A stretch of 64,000 nt of DNA, taken from NCBI GenBank assembly GCA_900120395.1, contig LT635553.1, positions 1,408,254 through 1,472,253 on the forward strand. The letters are read 5' to 3'. Below the pieces are notes generated by a model. The model was not told where the DNA came from and ran no database searches. It worked only from the letters and a program-made list of their open reading frames with translations. The first letter of the stretch is position 1. Every line of letters starts with the position of its first letter. The position numbers and the translations under genes were made by a program. Positions 46,875 to 57,445 of this stretch are shown piece by piece. The DNA is from Porphyromonadaceae bacterium FC4 (GTDB lineage Bacteria > Bacteroidota > Bacteroidia > Bacteroidales > Porphyromonadaceae).

Positions 46875-49466
46875 ATGAATCCAGAAAAATATACCATCAA
46901 AACCCAGGAGGCGATCCAGAGCGCTCTCGAGCTGGCACAGCAGAGAGGTCAGCAAGCTCTTGAGCCGGAGCACCTCCTCGCCGTCCTCCTCAGGGAGGGC
47001 AACAGCGTGAGTGAGTACCTGTTTCCCAAGCTGGGAGTAGACCTCAGCGCCCTTCGCTCAAGCGTAGACGCAGCTATCAACAAACTACCTAAGGTACAAG
47101 GCGGACAGCCGTATCTCAGCCAAGATCTCAGTACCGCACTCGATGACGCTCTTACCATCTCCACGGAGATGAAGGATCAGTACGTCGCTATGGAGCACAT
47201 TTTGCTCGCTTTTGCAAAAGGCAGCAACCACGCTTCGCAGCTGCTCAAGGACCACGGTGTCACTTACAAGGCGCTGGAGAAGGCAGTACTCGAGCTCCGA
47301 AACGGGAGCAAAGTCACCAGCCAAAGCTCCGAAGACACATACAACGCCCTGGGCAAGTACGCCATCGACCTGGTCGAGAAGGCTCGATCAGGCAAGCTGG
47401 ACCCGGTCATTGGCAGAGATGAGGAAATCCGTCGGGTACTTCAGATATTGAGCCGACGTACCAAAAACAACCCCATCCTCATAGGTGAGCCGGGAGTGGG
47501 AAAGACCGCTATTGCAGAGGGGCTCGCCATGCGTATCGTGCGCGGAGATGTCCCGGAGAATCTAAAGGACAAACAACTCTACTCTCTAGACATGGGAGCA
47601 CTCATTGCCGGTGCTAAGTACAAGGGAGAGTTTGAGGAGCGACTCAAGAGTGTCGTCAACGAAGTCAAGAACGCTGACGGCGACATCATCCTCTTCATCG
47701 ATGAGATCCATACCCTCGTAGGTGCCGGCAAGGGAGAAGGGGCGATGGATGCCGCCAATATCTTAAAGCCTGCACTCTCGCGTGGTGAGCTCAGGTCTAT
47801 AGGTGCAACCACCATGGATGAGTACCAGAAGTACTTTGAGAAGGACAAGGCTCTAGAGCGGCGTTTCCAGGTAGTGATGGTCGACGAGCCGAGTGAGCTC
47901 GACAGCATCAGCATCCTCCGTGGACTGCGTGAGCGCTACGAGACCCACCACAAGGTCCGCATCCTGGATGATGCAATCATTGCGGCGGTCAAGCTCTCCA
48001 GTCGCTACATCAGCGACCGGTACCTGCCGGACAAGGCGATCGACCTCATGGATGAGGCTGCGGCACGACTCCGCATGCAGATCGACTCCATGCCGGAGGA
48101 GCTGGACGAGGTCGTCCGAAAGATGAAGCAGCTGGAGATCGAGCGCGAAGCCATCAAGCGAGATGGCAACGTCGACAACCTCAAGCGTATCGAGAGCGAG
48201 ATAGCCGACCTGCGTGAGGAGCAAAACCAGCTCACCGGCAAGTGGCGCAACGAAAAAGACCAGGTCGAAGTCATCCAGCAAAGCAAGGCCGACATCGAGG
48301 CACTCAAGCTCGAGGCAGAAAGAGCGGAGCGGGAGGGCAACTACGGTCGGGTGGCAGAGATCCGATACGGTAAGATCCAGGAGCTTCAGAAAAACATCGA
48401 GGATGCAGAGGCTAAGCTCCACGAGCTCCAGAAGGATAACCCGATGATCAAGGAGGTGGTCGATGCAGAGGATATTGCAGATGTGGTCTCCCGATGGACC
48501 CACATACCGGTCTCCAAGATGCTCTCCTCTGAGCGTGAAAAGCTGCTCAACCTCGAGGCAGAGCTACACAAGAGGGTCGTAGGACAGGACGAAGCCATCA
48601 CAGCCATCGCCCATGCGGTACGCCGTAGTCGTGCCGGACTGCAGGATAGCAAGCGTCCCATCGGTTCCTTCCTTTTCCTAGGGACAACCGGGGTCGGCAA
48701 GACAGAGGTCGCCCGTGCACTGGCGGAAGTACTCTTCAACGACGAGCACATGATGACCCGTATCGACATGAGCGAATACCAGGAGAAGCATACCGCTTCG
48801 CGCTTGGTGGGTGCGCCTCCCGGATACATCGGCTATGAGGAGGGCGGGCAGCTGACCGAAGCCATCCGGCGCAAGCCCTACTCCGTGGTGCTCTTTGACG
48901 AGATTGAGAAAGCACACCCGGATGTATTCAACGTCCTTCTCCAGGTACTGGATGACGGCAGACTGACCGACAACAAGGGGCGCACGGTAGACTTCAAAAA
49001 TACGATCATCATCATGACCTCCAACATGGGGTCCGACATCATCCGCAACAACATGGCTCTGATCACAGAGGACAATGCGGACGAGATGATTGAGAAGACA
49101 CGGGATCAGGTACTGGAGCTGCTGAAGCAGATGATACGTCCCGAGTTTTTGAACCGTATCGACGACACCATTGTCTTCCGACCGCTATCCTTGGAAGAGA
49201 TCCGGGAGGTGGTACGAATACAGCTCGACCGAGTCGTCACAACACTTGCAGAGAACGACATTGCCCTCTCCTATACCGATCAGGCAGTTGAGCAGATCGC
49301 AAACGAGGGGTACAATCCGCAGTTTGGTGCACGACCCGTCAAGCGGGTGATCCAACGCCGGGTGCTCAACCACCTCTCCGAGGAGATCCTACGCAACAAC
49401 GTCGCCACCAACTCGAGCATCACCCTGGACTACGATGGGAGCGAGTTTACCTTTCGCAACAGCTAA
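46875..49466 (+). CDS. clpB: ATP-dependent disaggregase ClpB
   Basis: The 863-residue hexameric AAA+ chaperone solubilises aggregates together with DnaK. Clp_N repeats (about 1-145), the first AAA+ domain with Walker A GEPGVGKT (204-211), a coiled-coil middle domain (about 400-525) and the second AAA+ domain with Walker A GTTGVGKT (603-610) are all visible. The middle domain separates it from ClpA/ClpC. It is a single-gene unit. Confidence 0.97.
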   Translation: MNPEKYTIKTQEAIQSALELAQQRGQQALEPEHLLAVLLREGNSVSEYLFPKLGVDLSALRSSVDAAINKLPKVQGGQPYLSQDLSTALDDALTISTEMKDQYVAMEHILLAFAKGSNHASQLLKDHGVTYKALEKAVLELRNGSKVTSQSSEDTYNALGKYAIDLVEKARSGKLDPVIGRDEEIRRVLQILSRRTKNNPILIGEPGVGKTAIAEGLAMRIVRGDVPENLKDKQLYSLDMGALIAGAKYKGEFEERLKSVVNEVKNADGDIILFIDEIHTLVGAGKGEGAMDAANILKPALSRGELRSIGATTMDEYQKYFEKDKALERRFQVVMVDEPSELDSISILRGLRERYETHHKVRILDDAIIAAVKLSSRYISDRYLPDKAIDLMDEAAARLRMQIDSMPEELDEVVRKMKQLEIEREAIKRDGNVDNLKRIESEIADLREEQNQLTGKWRNEKDQVEVIQQSKADIEALKLEAERAEREGNYGRVAEIRYGKIQELQKNIEDAEAKLHELQKDNPMIKEVVDAEDIADVVSRWTHIPVSKMLSSEREKLLNLEAELHKRVVGQDEAITAIAHAVRRSRAGLQDSKRPIGSFLFLGTTGVGKTEVARALAEVLFNDEHMMTRIDMSEYQEKHTASRLVGAPPGYIGYEEGGQLTEAIRRKPYSVVLFDEIEKAHPDVFNVLLQVLDDGRLTDNKGRTVDFKNTIIIMTSNMGSDIIRNNMALITEDNADEMIEKTRDQVLELLKQMIRPEFLNRIDDTIVFRPLSLEEIREVVRIQLDRVVTTLAENDIALSYTDQAVEQIANEGYNPQFGARPVKRVIQRRVLNHLSEEILRNNVATNSSITLDYDGSEFTFRNS

Positions 49467-49498
49467 GGGAAAGATAGCTGATTCCTAAATACGAAAAA

Positions 49499-49531
49499 CC
49501 CGGAGCGCTCCGAGAGAGGACTCCGGGCTTT
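49499..49531 (+). terminator. Terminator after clpB
   Basis: The stem CCCGGAG / CTCCGGG is followed by CTTTTATCG, 32 nt after the clpB stop. Confidence 0.75.
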
Positions 49532-49619
49532 TATCGTTTCTACGGATTACAGCCCTATCCCCCTACTGTTTCTATCCTTGGGGGTGGAGTGTATGCTTGT
49601 GTTAATAACCAACGGATAT

Positions 49620-49650
49620 TTTGATAGTTTTAGGAAAATGGCTACCTTGC
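49620..49650 (+). promoter_or_regulatory. Promoter of the small lipoprotein gene
   Basis: TTTG (49620-49623), a 19-nt spacer and TACCTTGC (49643-49650) fit the -33/-7 pattern. The leader is about 85 nt. Confidence 0.6.
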
Positions 49651-49741
49651 ACATAATTGGGTCCGACCGGGTGGAAGAAAGGATTCCCCCTTTTAGATCC
49701 GGTTGACTGTTTGTTATTAATTAAACTAGACAAAAATAGAC

Positions 49742-50098
49742 ATGAAAAAGAGTATGAAATCTGTGCTGACTATTGCTTGTGCAGCACTTTTTACAGTAGG
49801 TTTGGCTTCTTGCCAGCAGAAGAAAACAGCCGGTGAAAAGATCGAGGACGGCATGGAGCAAGTAGGCGAAGGTATCGAACAAGGTGCTCAGGAACTGGGC
49901 AACAAGATCGACCAAGAAGCCAACGAAGCTTCTCAGAATATCGAAGAGGCTGTTGAGGATATGAAAACTAAAATCACCTTAGTGATTGATAAGCGGAGTC
50001 CCCACGGTGTTCAGATGAACAACCGTGGGGACTCTCTTATTGATGGGACCGGGTATTCGGTAGAGTGCCTCTACTTTACTTGCGGAAGGGAAGCTTGA
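49742..50098 (+). CDS. Small lipoprotein, apparently extended through its terminator
   Basis: The 118-codon frame encodes a lipoprotein signal (MKKSMKSVLTIACAALFTVG, lipobox LASC, Cys 24) and a charged amphipathic helix (GEKIEDGMEQVGEGIEQGAQ) like YtxH-type or Bacteroidales small lipoproteins. From about codon 80 the frame continues through a strong hairpin (49997-50033) and overlaps the 3' end of convergent gcvT by 23 nt. The last 35-40 codons look non-native; the ancestral stop was probably near 49985 (TAG, TGA and TAA sit in the other frames there). Function unknown. Confidence 0.65.
   Translation: MKKSMKSVLTIACAALFTVGLASCQQKKTAGEKIEDGMEQVGEGIEQGAQELGNKIDQEANEASQNIEEAVEDMKTKITLVIDKRSPHGVQMNNRGDSLIDGTGYSVECLYFTCGREA
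49997..50033. terminator. Hairpin between the small lipoprotein gene and gcvT
   Basis: A 12-bp perfect stem (AGTCCCCACGGT / ACCGTGGGGACT) with a 13-nt loop, followed by CTCTTATT. It looks like the terminator of the small lipoprotein gene, yet lies inside its open frame. Confidence 0.8.
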
Positions 50099-51167
50099 CC
50101 ACTTCGCACTCTACACTCTTACCGCGAACCTCTATCGCTATCCTTGTCCCTGGGTCTTTGAAGTCTTTTTGGACATAGCCGAGACCTATTCCCTTCATCA
50201 AGGAGGGGGACATGGTCCCTGAGGTAACCCGTCCGATTTCGTTGCCCTCAAGGTCGGTAATCTTATAGCCCTCGCGTGGGATGCCGCGTCCGACCACCTC
50301 AAAGCCTACCAAGCGGTTCTTGATCCCGTTGGCCTTTGTCTCTTCGAGGATCTTTCGACCTGGGAGGTTTTCTTTGCCATCAATGAGCTTGGTGACCCAT
50401 CCCAGCCCTGCTTCCAGAGGATTGGTAGTGTCGTCGATATCGTTGCTGTACAGGCAAAAGCCCATCTCAAGCCGCAGGGTGTCGCGAGCCCCCAGACCGC
50501 ATGGTTGGATGTTGTACTCCTTCCCGGCAGCAAATAGCTCATCCCAGACACTCTGTGGATCCTGTAGATCGAGGAAATAGAGCTCAAAGCCGCCCGCTCC
50601 GGTGTAGCCGGTATTGGAGAAGATCACGTCTAGTCCGGCAAACTTTCCCTCCTTGAAGGCATAGTAGGGTATCTCGTCCAGGTCGGTATCGGTACACTTC
50701 TGGATGGTCTCCTTCGCCTTTGGTCCCTGTACAGCTAGGATGCACATGCGGTCAGACTGGTCGGTAACCTCGGCACCATCAATGAGATGCTTTTGCAGCC
50801 AGTTGTAGTCTTTTTCGACATTCGCAGCATTAGCCACCAGCATGTAGTGGTCGTCAAAGCAGTAGATGATAAAGTCATCGACTATTCCACCGTGGTCGTT
50901 GGGCAGGTAGTTGTACTGTGCCTTGCCCGGCTGGAGCTTCGAGATGTCGTTGCTGCAGACATTCTGTAGGTACTCCAGGGCTTTAGGACCTTTGACCACG
51001 ATGGAGCCCATATGGGAGACGTCAAAGACGCCTACGCCCTCAAGAACTGCCATGTGCTCAGCCTTGATGCCCTCGTACTGGATGGGCATATCATACCCTG
51101 CAAATTCGCCCAGCTTGGCGCCCAGCTTAGTGTGAATGTCGTGAAACGGTGTCTGTTTTAGTGCCAT
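50076..51167 (-). CDS. gcvT: Aminomethyltransferase, glycine cleavage T protein
   Basis: The 363-residue enzyme moves the aminomethyl carbon from lipoyl-H protein to tetrahydrofolate. I start at ATG 51167 (MALKQTPFHDIHTKLGAKLG); the longer frame overlaps pepT. Motifs DVSHMGSIVVKGP and GYTGAGGFELY are typical. It is last in a DUF4827-glmM-pepT-gcvT row. Its 3' end meets the convergent lipoprotein frame. Confidence 0.95.
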   Translation of the reverse strand: MALKQTPFHDIHTKLGAKLGEFAGYDMPIQYEGIKAEHMAVLEGVGVFDVSHMGSIVVKGPKALEYLQNVCSNDISKLQPGKAQYNYLPNDHGGIVDDFIIYCFDDHYMLVANAANVEKDYNWLQKHLIDGAEVTDQSDRMCILAVQGPKAKETIQKCTDTDLDEIPYYAFKEGKFAGLDVIFSNTGYTGAGGFELYFLDLQDPQSVWDELFAAGKEYNIQPCGLGARDTLRLEMGFCLYSNDIDDTTNPLEAGLGWVTKLIDGKENLPGRKILEETKANGIKNRLVGFEVVGRGIPREGYKITDLEGNEIGRVTSGTMSPSLMKGIGLGYVQKDFKDPGTRIAIEVRGKSVECEVVKLPFRK

Positions 51168-51219
51168 GTTTTGTCGTGTGGATTCTGTATAGGTTATTGG
51201 TTGATTAGGTTTATCTGAT

Positions 51220-52458
51220 TTATTTCTCAACCGGTGTTGTGACAATTTTCAGGATCACTTCGGTCGCCTTGATCAGGTTGTTGATCGGTAGATACTCATA
51301 GCGGCCGTGGAAGTTGTGCCCACCGGCAAAGATGTTGGGGCAAGGCAATCCCATGAAAGAAAGCTTGCTCCCATCCGTACCGCCACGTATAGGTCCGATC
51401 TTTGGCTCGACTCCGACCGCTTTCATGGCTTCTTCGGCGTGGCGAACCACGTACATGACCGGCTCTACCACTTCACGCATGTTGTAGTACTGGTCCTTGA
51501 CCTCCGCAATGACGCGTCCCTCTCCGTAGAGCTCGCACATACGCTTGGCGGTCTCTTGGATGCAAGACTTTTGTAGCTCAAAAAGCTCCCTGTCGTGGTC
51601 CCGGAGGATGTACTGGAGCGTAGCCTCCTCTACCGTTCCGCTCATGCTGATGAGGTGGTAAAAGCCCTCGTAGCCCTCGGTATTATCCGGGCGGGCTGTG
51701 GGTAGGTACCCATTGTACTCCATTGCTAGGAGCATGGCATTGATCATCTTGCCCTTGGCACTGCCCGGGTGGACATTGAGCCCCTTGAAGGTAATGGTAG
51801 CCGCTGCGGCGTTGAAGTTTTCGTACTCCAGCTCACCAATCTGTCCCCCATCCATCGTATAGGCAAAGTCTGCACCAAACTTCTTGACATCAAAGAGGTC
51901 TGCTCCTCGCCCGATCTCCTCATCCGGAGTGAAGCCGATCTTGATCTCTCCATGCTTGATCTCAGGGTGCTCGGTCAGGTACTGCATCGCCTCCATGATC
52001 TCGGCAATACCGGCCTTGTCGTCTGCCGCAAGTAGGGTGTGACCGTCGGTGACCATCACTTCTTGCCCCTTGTAGAACTCCAGCTCGGGAAACGTCTCTG
52101 CGGAGAGGACGATTCCCTCCTTTTCATCCAGGACGATGTCACCTCCCTCGTACTGTACAATGCGGGGATTGATCCCCTGCCCACTCATGTCGGGTGAGGT
52201 GTCCATATGTGAGACAAAGCCGATGCGTGGCTGACCCTCGAGTCCGTTTGCCGGCAGGGTCCCCATGAGGTAGCAGTGCTCGTCCAGCGAGACCTCCTGC
52301 AAGCCCATCTCCTTCATCTCTTTCTCGAGCAGACGAGCTAGGTCAAACTGTTTCTCAGTGCTGGGGGTCGTCTCCGATGTTTCACTGGACTGAGTGTCTA
52401 TGGCGATGTAGCGCTTGAAGCGCTCGACGATACGGTCTTTGTCTATGCGGATGTTCAT
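51220..52458 (-). CDS. pepT: Peptidase T (tripeptide aminopeptidase)
   Basis: The 412-residue M20-family enzyme removes the N-terminal residue from tripeptides in the cytoplasm. Two-metal-site motifs are visible: [46 protein letters not shown] and [17 protein letters not shown]. Length is normal. It lies 52 nt from gcvT and 22 nt from glmM. Confidence 0.95.
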   Translation of the reverse strand: MNIRIDKDRIVERFKRYIAIDTQSSETSETTPSTEKQFDLARLLEKEMKEMGLQEVSLDEHCYLMGTLPANGLEGQPRIGFVSHMDTSPDMSGQGINPRIVQYEGGDIVLDEKEGIVLSAETFPELEFYKGQEVMVTDGHTLLAADDKAGIAEIMEAMQYLTEHPEIKHGEIKIGFTPDEEIGRGADLFDVKKFGADFAYTMDGGQIGELEYENFNAAAATITFKGLNVHPGSAKGKMINAMLLAMEYNGYLPTARPDNTEGYEGFYHLISMSGTVEEATLQYILRDHDRELFELQKSCIQETAKRMCELYGEGRVIAEVKDQYYNMREVVEPVMYVVRHAEEAMKAVGVEPKIGPIRGGTDGSKLSFMGLPCPNIFAGGHNFHGRYEYLPINNLIKATEVILKIVTTPVEK

Positions 52459-52480
52459 TAGTTTTGGTTTTTTGTATGGG

Positions 52481-53857
52481 TTATAGGTCTTTGATCACAC
52501 GGTCTGCCAGGGCATCAGCCTCAGCTGCGGTCGCTGCTTCGGCGTAGATGCGTAGGATGGGCTCCGTATTGCTTTTTCGGAGGTGTACCCATCCGTCGGG
52601 GAAGTCGAGCTTCACCCCATCTTGCGTGCAGATCTCAGCTTGTCCTTTGTAGTTCTTCTCTATTTTGTCAAAGAGTGCCCGGGTGTCGGTGTCCGGCTTG
52701 AGCTCGACACGCTTCTTGACCATTTCGTACTGCGGCAGCAGCCGGTGGATCTGGGTGGGCTTGAGGAAGCGCTTCGCCATCATAGTGAGGAAGAGCGCAA
52801 TCCCCACGATCGCATCTCTGCCGTAGTGCGCAAGTGGGTAGATCACGCCACCGTTGCCTTCACCGCCGATGAGTGCACCGACCTCTTTCATCTTCTCGAC
52901 GACGTTCACCTCTCCGACCTTAGCACTGTAGTGCTGACCGCCGTGTCCCAGAGTGATGTCTCTGAGCCCGCGCGACGAGCTGAGGTTGGACACGGTGTTG
53001 CCCCCCGGTGTCAGGCTGAGGAGGTAGTCCGCGACAGCGATCAGGGTGTTTTCTTCGCCAAAAGGAGTCCCATCTTCGCAGATGATCGCCAGACGATCCA
53101 CATCGGGATCAACGGCAAAGCCTACATCTGCCTTTTTCTCCCGCACTGCTTCGGAGAGTGAGGTGAGGTTTTCCGGCAGGGGCTCAGCTGTGTGGGCAAA
53201 GTCACCGGTGACGTCAGCATTCAGGAGGTATACCTTCTTCACCCCGAGTGCCTCCAGCAGCTTCGGGACAATCAGTGCACCTACAGAGTTGATACAGTCC
53301 ACCACCACAGTGTACTCCGCCGCTGTGATAGCCGCCACATCCACGGTCGGGAGGGCAACGACATCCTGGACATGTCGCTCGGTGTAGTCGCGGTGGATGA
53401 TCTTGCCGATCTCGTCTACCGATACGTAGTCAAAGTCCTTGCTCTCCGCCAGGGCAACCACCTTCTCCCCTTCCTCTTTGCTCAAAAACTCGCCCCGGTG
53501 GTTGAGGAGCTTGAGAGCGTTCCAGTGTCGGGGATTGTGGCTTGCTGTGATGATGATCCCTCCATCCGCCTTCTCGAGATCAACGGCGATCTCCGTCGTA
53601 GGCGTGCTCGAAAAACCCAGTCGTACGATATCAAAGCCCTGAGCCAGGAGAGTACCCACCACTATCTGCTCCACCATTTCACCGGAGATACGGCCGTCTC
53701 TGCCGACGACGACCTTCCTCGATCCGATGGGTGAATTAACTTTCAAAAACTCAGCATACGCCGAGGTAAATGCTGCGATGTTGGTAGGGTTTAGCCCCTC
53801 AGTGGTGGATCCTCCGATGGTTCCACGTATGCCGGAAATGGATGCGATTAAGCTCAT
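52481..53857 (-). CDS. glmM: Phosphoglucosamine mutase (alpha-phosphohexomutase family)
   Basis: The 458-residue enzyme most likely makes glucosamine-1-phosphate for peptidoglycan and LPS. The active-site serine is S106 (TASHNP), the metal-binding loop reads DPDVDRLA and the sugar-binding loop GEGNGGVI. The C-terminal phosphate site is [14 protein letters not shown]. Close relatives act on mannose or glucose, but the Bacteroidales neighbour (DUF4827-like lipoprotein) and sequence favour GlmM. Confidence 0.87.
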   Translation of the reverse strand: MSLIASISGIRGTIGGSTTEGLNPTNIAAFTSAYAEFLKVNSPIGSRKVVVGRDGRISGEMVEQIVVGTLLAQGFDIVRLGFSSTPTTEIAVDLEKADGGIIITASHNPRHWNALKLLNHRGEFLSKEEGEKVVALAESKDFDYVSVDEIGKIIHRDYTERHVQDVVALPTVDVAAITAAEYTVVVDCINSVGALIVPKLLEALGVKKVYLLNADVTGDFAHTAEPLPENLTSLSEAVREKKADVGFAVDPDVDRLAIICEDGTPFGEENTLIAVADYLLSLTPGGNTVSNLSSSRGLRDITLGHGGQHYSAKVGEVNVVEKMKEVGALIGGEGNGGVIYPLAHYGRDAIVGIALFLTMMAKRFLKPTQIHRLLPQYEMVKKRVELKPDTDTRALFDKIEKNYKGQAEICTQDGVKLDFPDGWVHLRKSNTEPILRIYAEAATAAEADALADRVIKDL

Positions 53858-53890
53858 AGTACTGTTTGTGTCGTTATTGATATCCCTTGA

Positions 53891-54487
53891 TTACCTGTAT
53901 TCAAAATGAACGATGTCGAAAAAGAGAGGAATGCCCTCACGCGAAAGCGCCGCAGGTCCGTACCTAAATGAAGTGATGATCTGCAGCTCAGCCCCGTCTC
54001 CCACATGCTTGGCTGCCTCCACCAGAGCTATACAGAGCAAGCTCTGGTTGTTTCGCTCATTGGGGTCAGCCTTGGGGGAGAGCACGAGGACTTCGTTATT
54101 CTCGTTGTAGACAAAAGGGAGGGGAAAGGTCCCCGCCGAAGTGGGACCGTAGAGCTTCAGGTCGACCTTGCTGCGGTTACTGATGCTGTGAAAGTTGAAG
54201 CGCGACGAGATCACCGTCTCCCCACTCTTTGGGGCACCGACCCCCTTATTGATCACCCGGATGTACAGACCATCCTCCACCTCTACAAATTCCTTCTCAG
54301 GAGTAACCACTTCGGCGGGAAAATTCTTGCGCACGCGGATACCTTCTTTATCCATGAAGGCAGCGATCTCCTTTTTCTCGCGAGAGATCATCTCCACATA
54401 TGAGATCCGGTCTTTGCGGCAGCCGGTGGTAAACAGCATCAGCCCGGTGAGTAGGGCGAGCAAAATAGTCGTAGGGGTCGTTTTCAT
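53891..54487 (-). CDS. Lipoprotein, DUF4827-like
   Basis: I start at ATG 54487 (198 residues) for its lipoprotein signal (MKTTPTTILLALLTGLMLFT, then TGC). The body (SYVEMISREKKEIAAFMDKE, then a beta-rich FKBP-like part with EDGLYIRVINKG) resembles the DUF4827 lipoproteins that sit next to glmM in Bacteroidales. A peptidyl-prolyl isomerase-like fold is possible but not shown. It is first in the row leading to gcvT. Confidence 0.75.
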   Translation of the reverse strand: MKTTPTTILLALLTGLMLFTTGCRKDRISYVEMISREKKEIAAFMDKEGIRVRKNFPAEVVTPEKEFVEVEDGLYIRVINKGVGAPKSGETVISSRFNFHSISNRSKVDLKLYGPTSAGTFPLPFVYNENNEVLVLSPKADPNERNNQSLLCIALVEAAKHVGDGAELQIITSFRYGPAALSREGIPLFFDIVHFEYR

Positions 54488-54598
54488 TCGTTTGGTGTAT
54501 GATAAATATATTCTCGGAGTGCCCCGGGCACTCATCAAACAAATATACGAAAAACTCTATTACCTACTGATGCGGCACACAGGGATCGACGAAGCAAA

Positions 54599-54686
54599 AA
54601 ATTTGACGGATAGTAGGGAAAAGTTTCCAGTAGGAAAGAAAACGATTTGACGGATAGTAGCAATCTCTTTCCAGTAGGAAACTTTT
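54599..54686 (+). repeat. Dimeric hairpin repeat (copy 10)
   Basis: Two direct units, loops AGTA, directly followed by hairpin-cassette locus 3. Confidence 0.9.
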
Positions 54687-54701
54687 TGGACCTCAGTGGT
54701 A

Positions 54702-55051
54702 CGACCCCGACGTTCGTCGGGGTCATAGAGTATAGCCCAGGGTCAAAGCGACGATAGGAGCGCATGACCCTGGGAGTACAAGCCCCATAGAGACACGACT
54801 CCGACGAACGTTGGAGGCGTACCACGTCATCTGATGGTTCGACCCCGACGTGCGTCGGGGTCGAAGAACAAGGGCGAATCGGTCACCCCGGGTCAGACGC
54901 TCTCCGGAGCTCTGACCCGGGGCTAGATTGTGCGACCCCTGGCGGGGTCGTTTTTATTTTTTGGGGGCGATCTCTATTCCCGGGGTCTTCGGTGCTGCGC
55001 ACCTCGACCACCGGGCTATGAAGAAGGCACCCCTACCGGGGTGCTGCCGCC
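54702..55051. repeat. Hairpin-cassette locus 3, first tandem copy
   Basis: Eight palindromes in 350 bp: GACCCCGACG-TT-CGTCGGGGTC (54703-54724), CCCAGGGTCA/TGACCCTGGG (54736-54774), ACTCCGACG/CGTTGGAGT (54798-54816), CGACCCCGACG/CGTCGGGGTCG (54840-54863), CCCCGGGTCAGA/TCTGACCCGGGG (54886-54922), CGACCCC-TGGC-GGGGTCG plus T-tract (54933-54950), GGTGC-TGC-GCACC (54979-55015) and GCACCCC/GGGGTGC (55027-55044). No protein gene is supported. Confidence 0.92.
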
Positions 55052-55084
55052 AAACTATATAAAGGGACGAACAGACGGGAATGC

Positions 55085-55435
55085 CGACCCCGACGAACGT
55101 CGGGGTCTAAGAGTATAGCCCAGGGTCAAAGCGACGATAGGAGCGCATGACCCTGGGAATACAAGCCCCCCAGAGACACGACTCCGACGAACGTTGGAGT
55201 CGAACCACCAGATGATGTGGTGCGACCCCGACGTGCGTCGGGGTCGAGGGACAAGGGCGAGTCGGTCACCCCGGGTCAGATGCTCCTCTGGAGCTCTGAC
55301 CCGGGGCTAGATTGTGCGACCCCTGGCGGGGTCGTTTTTTTGGTGAAGGTGGTCCGCCGTTTCCCCGGGGTCTTCGGTGCTTCGCACCTCGACCACCGGG
55401 CTATGAAGAAGGCACCCCTACGGGGTGCTGTCCAC
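55085..55435. repeat. Hairpin-cassette locus 3, second tandem copy
   Basis: The same eight hairpins in the same order and spacing, shifted by 383 bp. Loops and linkers differ slightly (first loop AA for TT; GGTGC-TTC-GCACC for GGTGC-TGC-GCACC), so the duplication is not brand new. Confidence 0.92.
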
Positions 55436-55503
55436 CAACTACCTAACCAATATGGCAGACCCTGTGGGTTGGAGGCGTACCATCGGATACCGTGATGCAA
55501 CAA

Positions 55504-55538
55504 AAAATCGCCACCTATCCGACAGCGGATAGATGGCG
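55504..55538 (-). terminator. Terminator of the GH20-SusCD locus
   Basis: The stem TCGCCA.CTATCCG / CGGATAG.TGGCGA is followed on the minus strand by a TTTTTT tract, about 70 nt after the last gene. Confidence 0.85.
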
Positions 55539-55607
55539 ATGGATTTGATTGGAGCTTTGGGCGACATCATGAGTCACCCTCAGGCTCCGTAGTTACACAG
55601 GTTATTT

Positions 55608-57422
55608 TTAGAGCTCGAACTTCGTGATTTCCCAACCCATAAAGCCCATGTCGGTTACCATCAGGTAAACCTGGACGGTAGTGCCATCGGGGCTCACATA
55701 GAAGCAGGCATCGCCCACCTTATTGGGATTGGTTCCGACACGTTCATTCAGCCAACCGTACAGTCTTCCGTAGTCAACATCGTTGTTACCCGAGGTCTCA
55801 TTGGTATTGGGATCGTATCTCTTATTATAGGAGTCAAGGATCTCGCCCGTTGCCAAAACACCCGGAGTACCACCCGAAATATCGGAGACGATCAGGCGGT
55901 TCATCCAGTCAACAGCGGCACTCCAGTCAGCGACTTTTCCGTTGCCGAGAGCGACCAGCTCCATGCCATTAAAACGAGCGTAGGCAAAGCCCTTGGTGTT
56001 GCCGTATACGTTCCACCAGTGACCGCCACCTCCAAACTTGGCCGCCTCACCATTCATCTGTGACTTGACCATACAGCGGTCAGCGGTCATACCGATGAGG
56101 ACAGGGTCGTTATCCTCGACACCGGTGGGGATGCACTTGGAGGCATTAGTGAGAGGCATCACAACCTCTTTTGGAGCAATCAGTCCGCTGTTCTTGACCA
56201 CCTTACCATTGTTTAGGGAAAGGACCATGAACTCGTTCAGCCCCCCAAAGACGAAGCCGATGCGCGCCTTGCCACCGAGGACATCACCAGCGATGCCCAT
56301 GGTACGTCCCGTATTGGCATTGGGGTTTTTACCTGCCATCAAAGGGCTGTTTTGCAGATCAAGAGAGTAGATCTTGGTTGGCTTGCCTTCGATACCATCC
56401 TTCCAGACAAAGAGTTCCAGCGTATGGTTGGGAACCCACTTGTTATTGATGGAAGCGATGGTGGTCGCTACCAGGTGACCTGCCTCGTCGTGAGCAATAC
56501 CGTGGATATCGCCCTCGATACCGGTACGGTCCACCGTCTTGCCGGTCGGCGCACCGGTGAAGCGATTGTGTCGGAGCAGTCCGCCCTGGAGGTTGGCGAT
56601 GATCAGCTCGTCACCGATGACTGCCATCGAGCGGTTTTGAGCATCTACCCAGCCATATTCATCATCCTTGGTTACTTTTACGCCAAAGAGTGGAGTGATG
56701 CTTCCCGGCGTACCCTCCGGCACATAGTTAGGCTCCACAATCTTGAAGCCATAGGTACGGACAGTCGTACCATCCTGCGCAGTCACGGTAAACCTAAGCG
56801 ACTCGTCCGTGACATCCACAGGACCATCCGTCACATTGGAGGATACCGTAGCCCATGGAGAAGGTACGATGGAGAGGTTGGCTGCCTTGAGCTGCTGTAG
56901 GTGCAGGTAGCCAAACTGCGCCACCGAGATGAAGGTGACGCCATCCACCTCCTCAGGTGCTATGCGGTAGACAAATGCAGCGTTGTTGTCGCTGATCATC
57001 TTGATGTTGGCAATCTCAGCTGCGGAGGACTTTGCATACTCAGCAATGAACTTGTACTCCTTGCTGGTACCATCGGCATAGTGAATGGTAGAGGTAAAGC
57101 CCTCTGTCATGTCCCTAAGCCCCTCAATCTTGGGCTCAAACTTTGCACCCAAGGGCATACTAGCATAGACTCTCATCTGAGTAAGGTCGCCCTTGATCTG
57201 CTCTACATCGGAGATATAGTAGGGCACCTGTATGGTAATGAGTCCCTTCTCATCATCTATCTTAGCCGCGTAGTCCTTGGGCTTATTGACATTGAGCTGT
57301 CCATACACAGAGAGCTTATGCAAGTTCGCCTCTTCTGTAAATCCCGGCATGACAGGGTCTTGACAACCTGCGAAAAACAGGAGGAGCAGTGCCAGGAGAG
57401 GAATTTGATATATTGTTTTCAT
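55608..57422 (-). CDS. SusCD-associated surface lipoprotein (DUF5018-like)
   Basis: The 604-residue product has a lipoprotein signal (MKTIYQIPLLALLLLFFAGC). Two or three Ig-like domains (about 28-235; for example LRFTVTAQDGTTVRTYGFKI) resemble the DUF5018-type lipoproteins found with SusCD pairs. A larger C-terminal part (about 245-604) looks like a beta-propeller. It probably binds the glycan at the cell surface, in the role of SusE/SusF. It is last in the operon, 23 nt after susD. Confidence 0.7.
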   Translation of the reverse strand: MKTIYQIPLLALLLLFFAGCQDPVMPGFTEEANLHKLSVYGQLNVNKPKDYAAKIDDEKGLITIQVPYYISDVEQIKGDLTQMRVYASMPLGAKFEPKIEGLRDMTEGFTSTIHYADGTSKEYKFIAEYAKSSAAEIANIKMISDNNAAFVYRIAPEEVDGVTFISVAQFGYLHLQQLKAANLSIVPSPWATVSSNVTDGPVDVTDESLRFTVTAQDGTTVRTYGFKIVEPNYVPEGTPGSITPLFGVKVTKDDEYGWVDAQNRSMAVIGDELIIANLQGGLLRHNRFTGAPTGKTVDRTGIEGDIHGIAHDEAGHLVATTIASINNKWVPNHTLELFVWKDGIEGKPTKIYSLDLQNSPLMAGKNPNANTGRTMGIAGDVLGGKARIGFVFGGLNEFMVLSLNNGKVVKNSGLIAPKEVVMPLTNASKCIPTGVEDNDPVLIGMTADRCMVKSQMNGEAAKFGGGGHWWNVYGNTKGFAYARFNGMELVALGNGKVADWSAAVDWMNRLIVSDISGGTPGVLATGEILDSYNKRYDPNTNETSGNNDVDYGRLYGWLNERVGTNPNKVGDACFYVSPDGTTVQVYLMVTDMGFMGWEITKFEL

Positions 57423-57445
57423 ACTTTACTTGCTATTAGTGGGTT

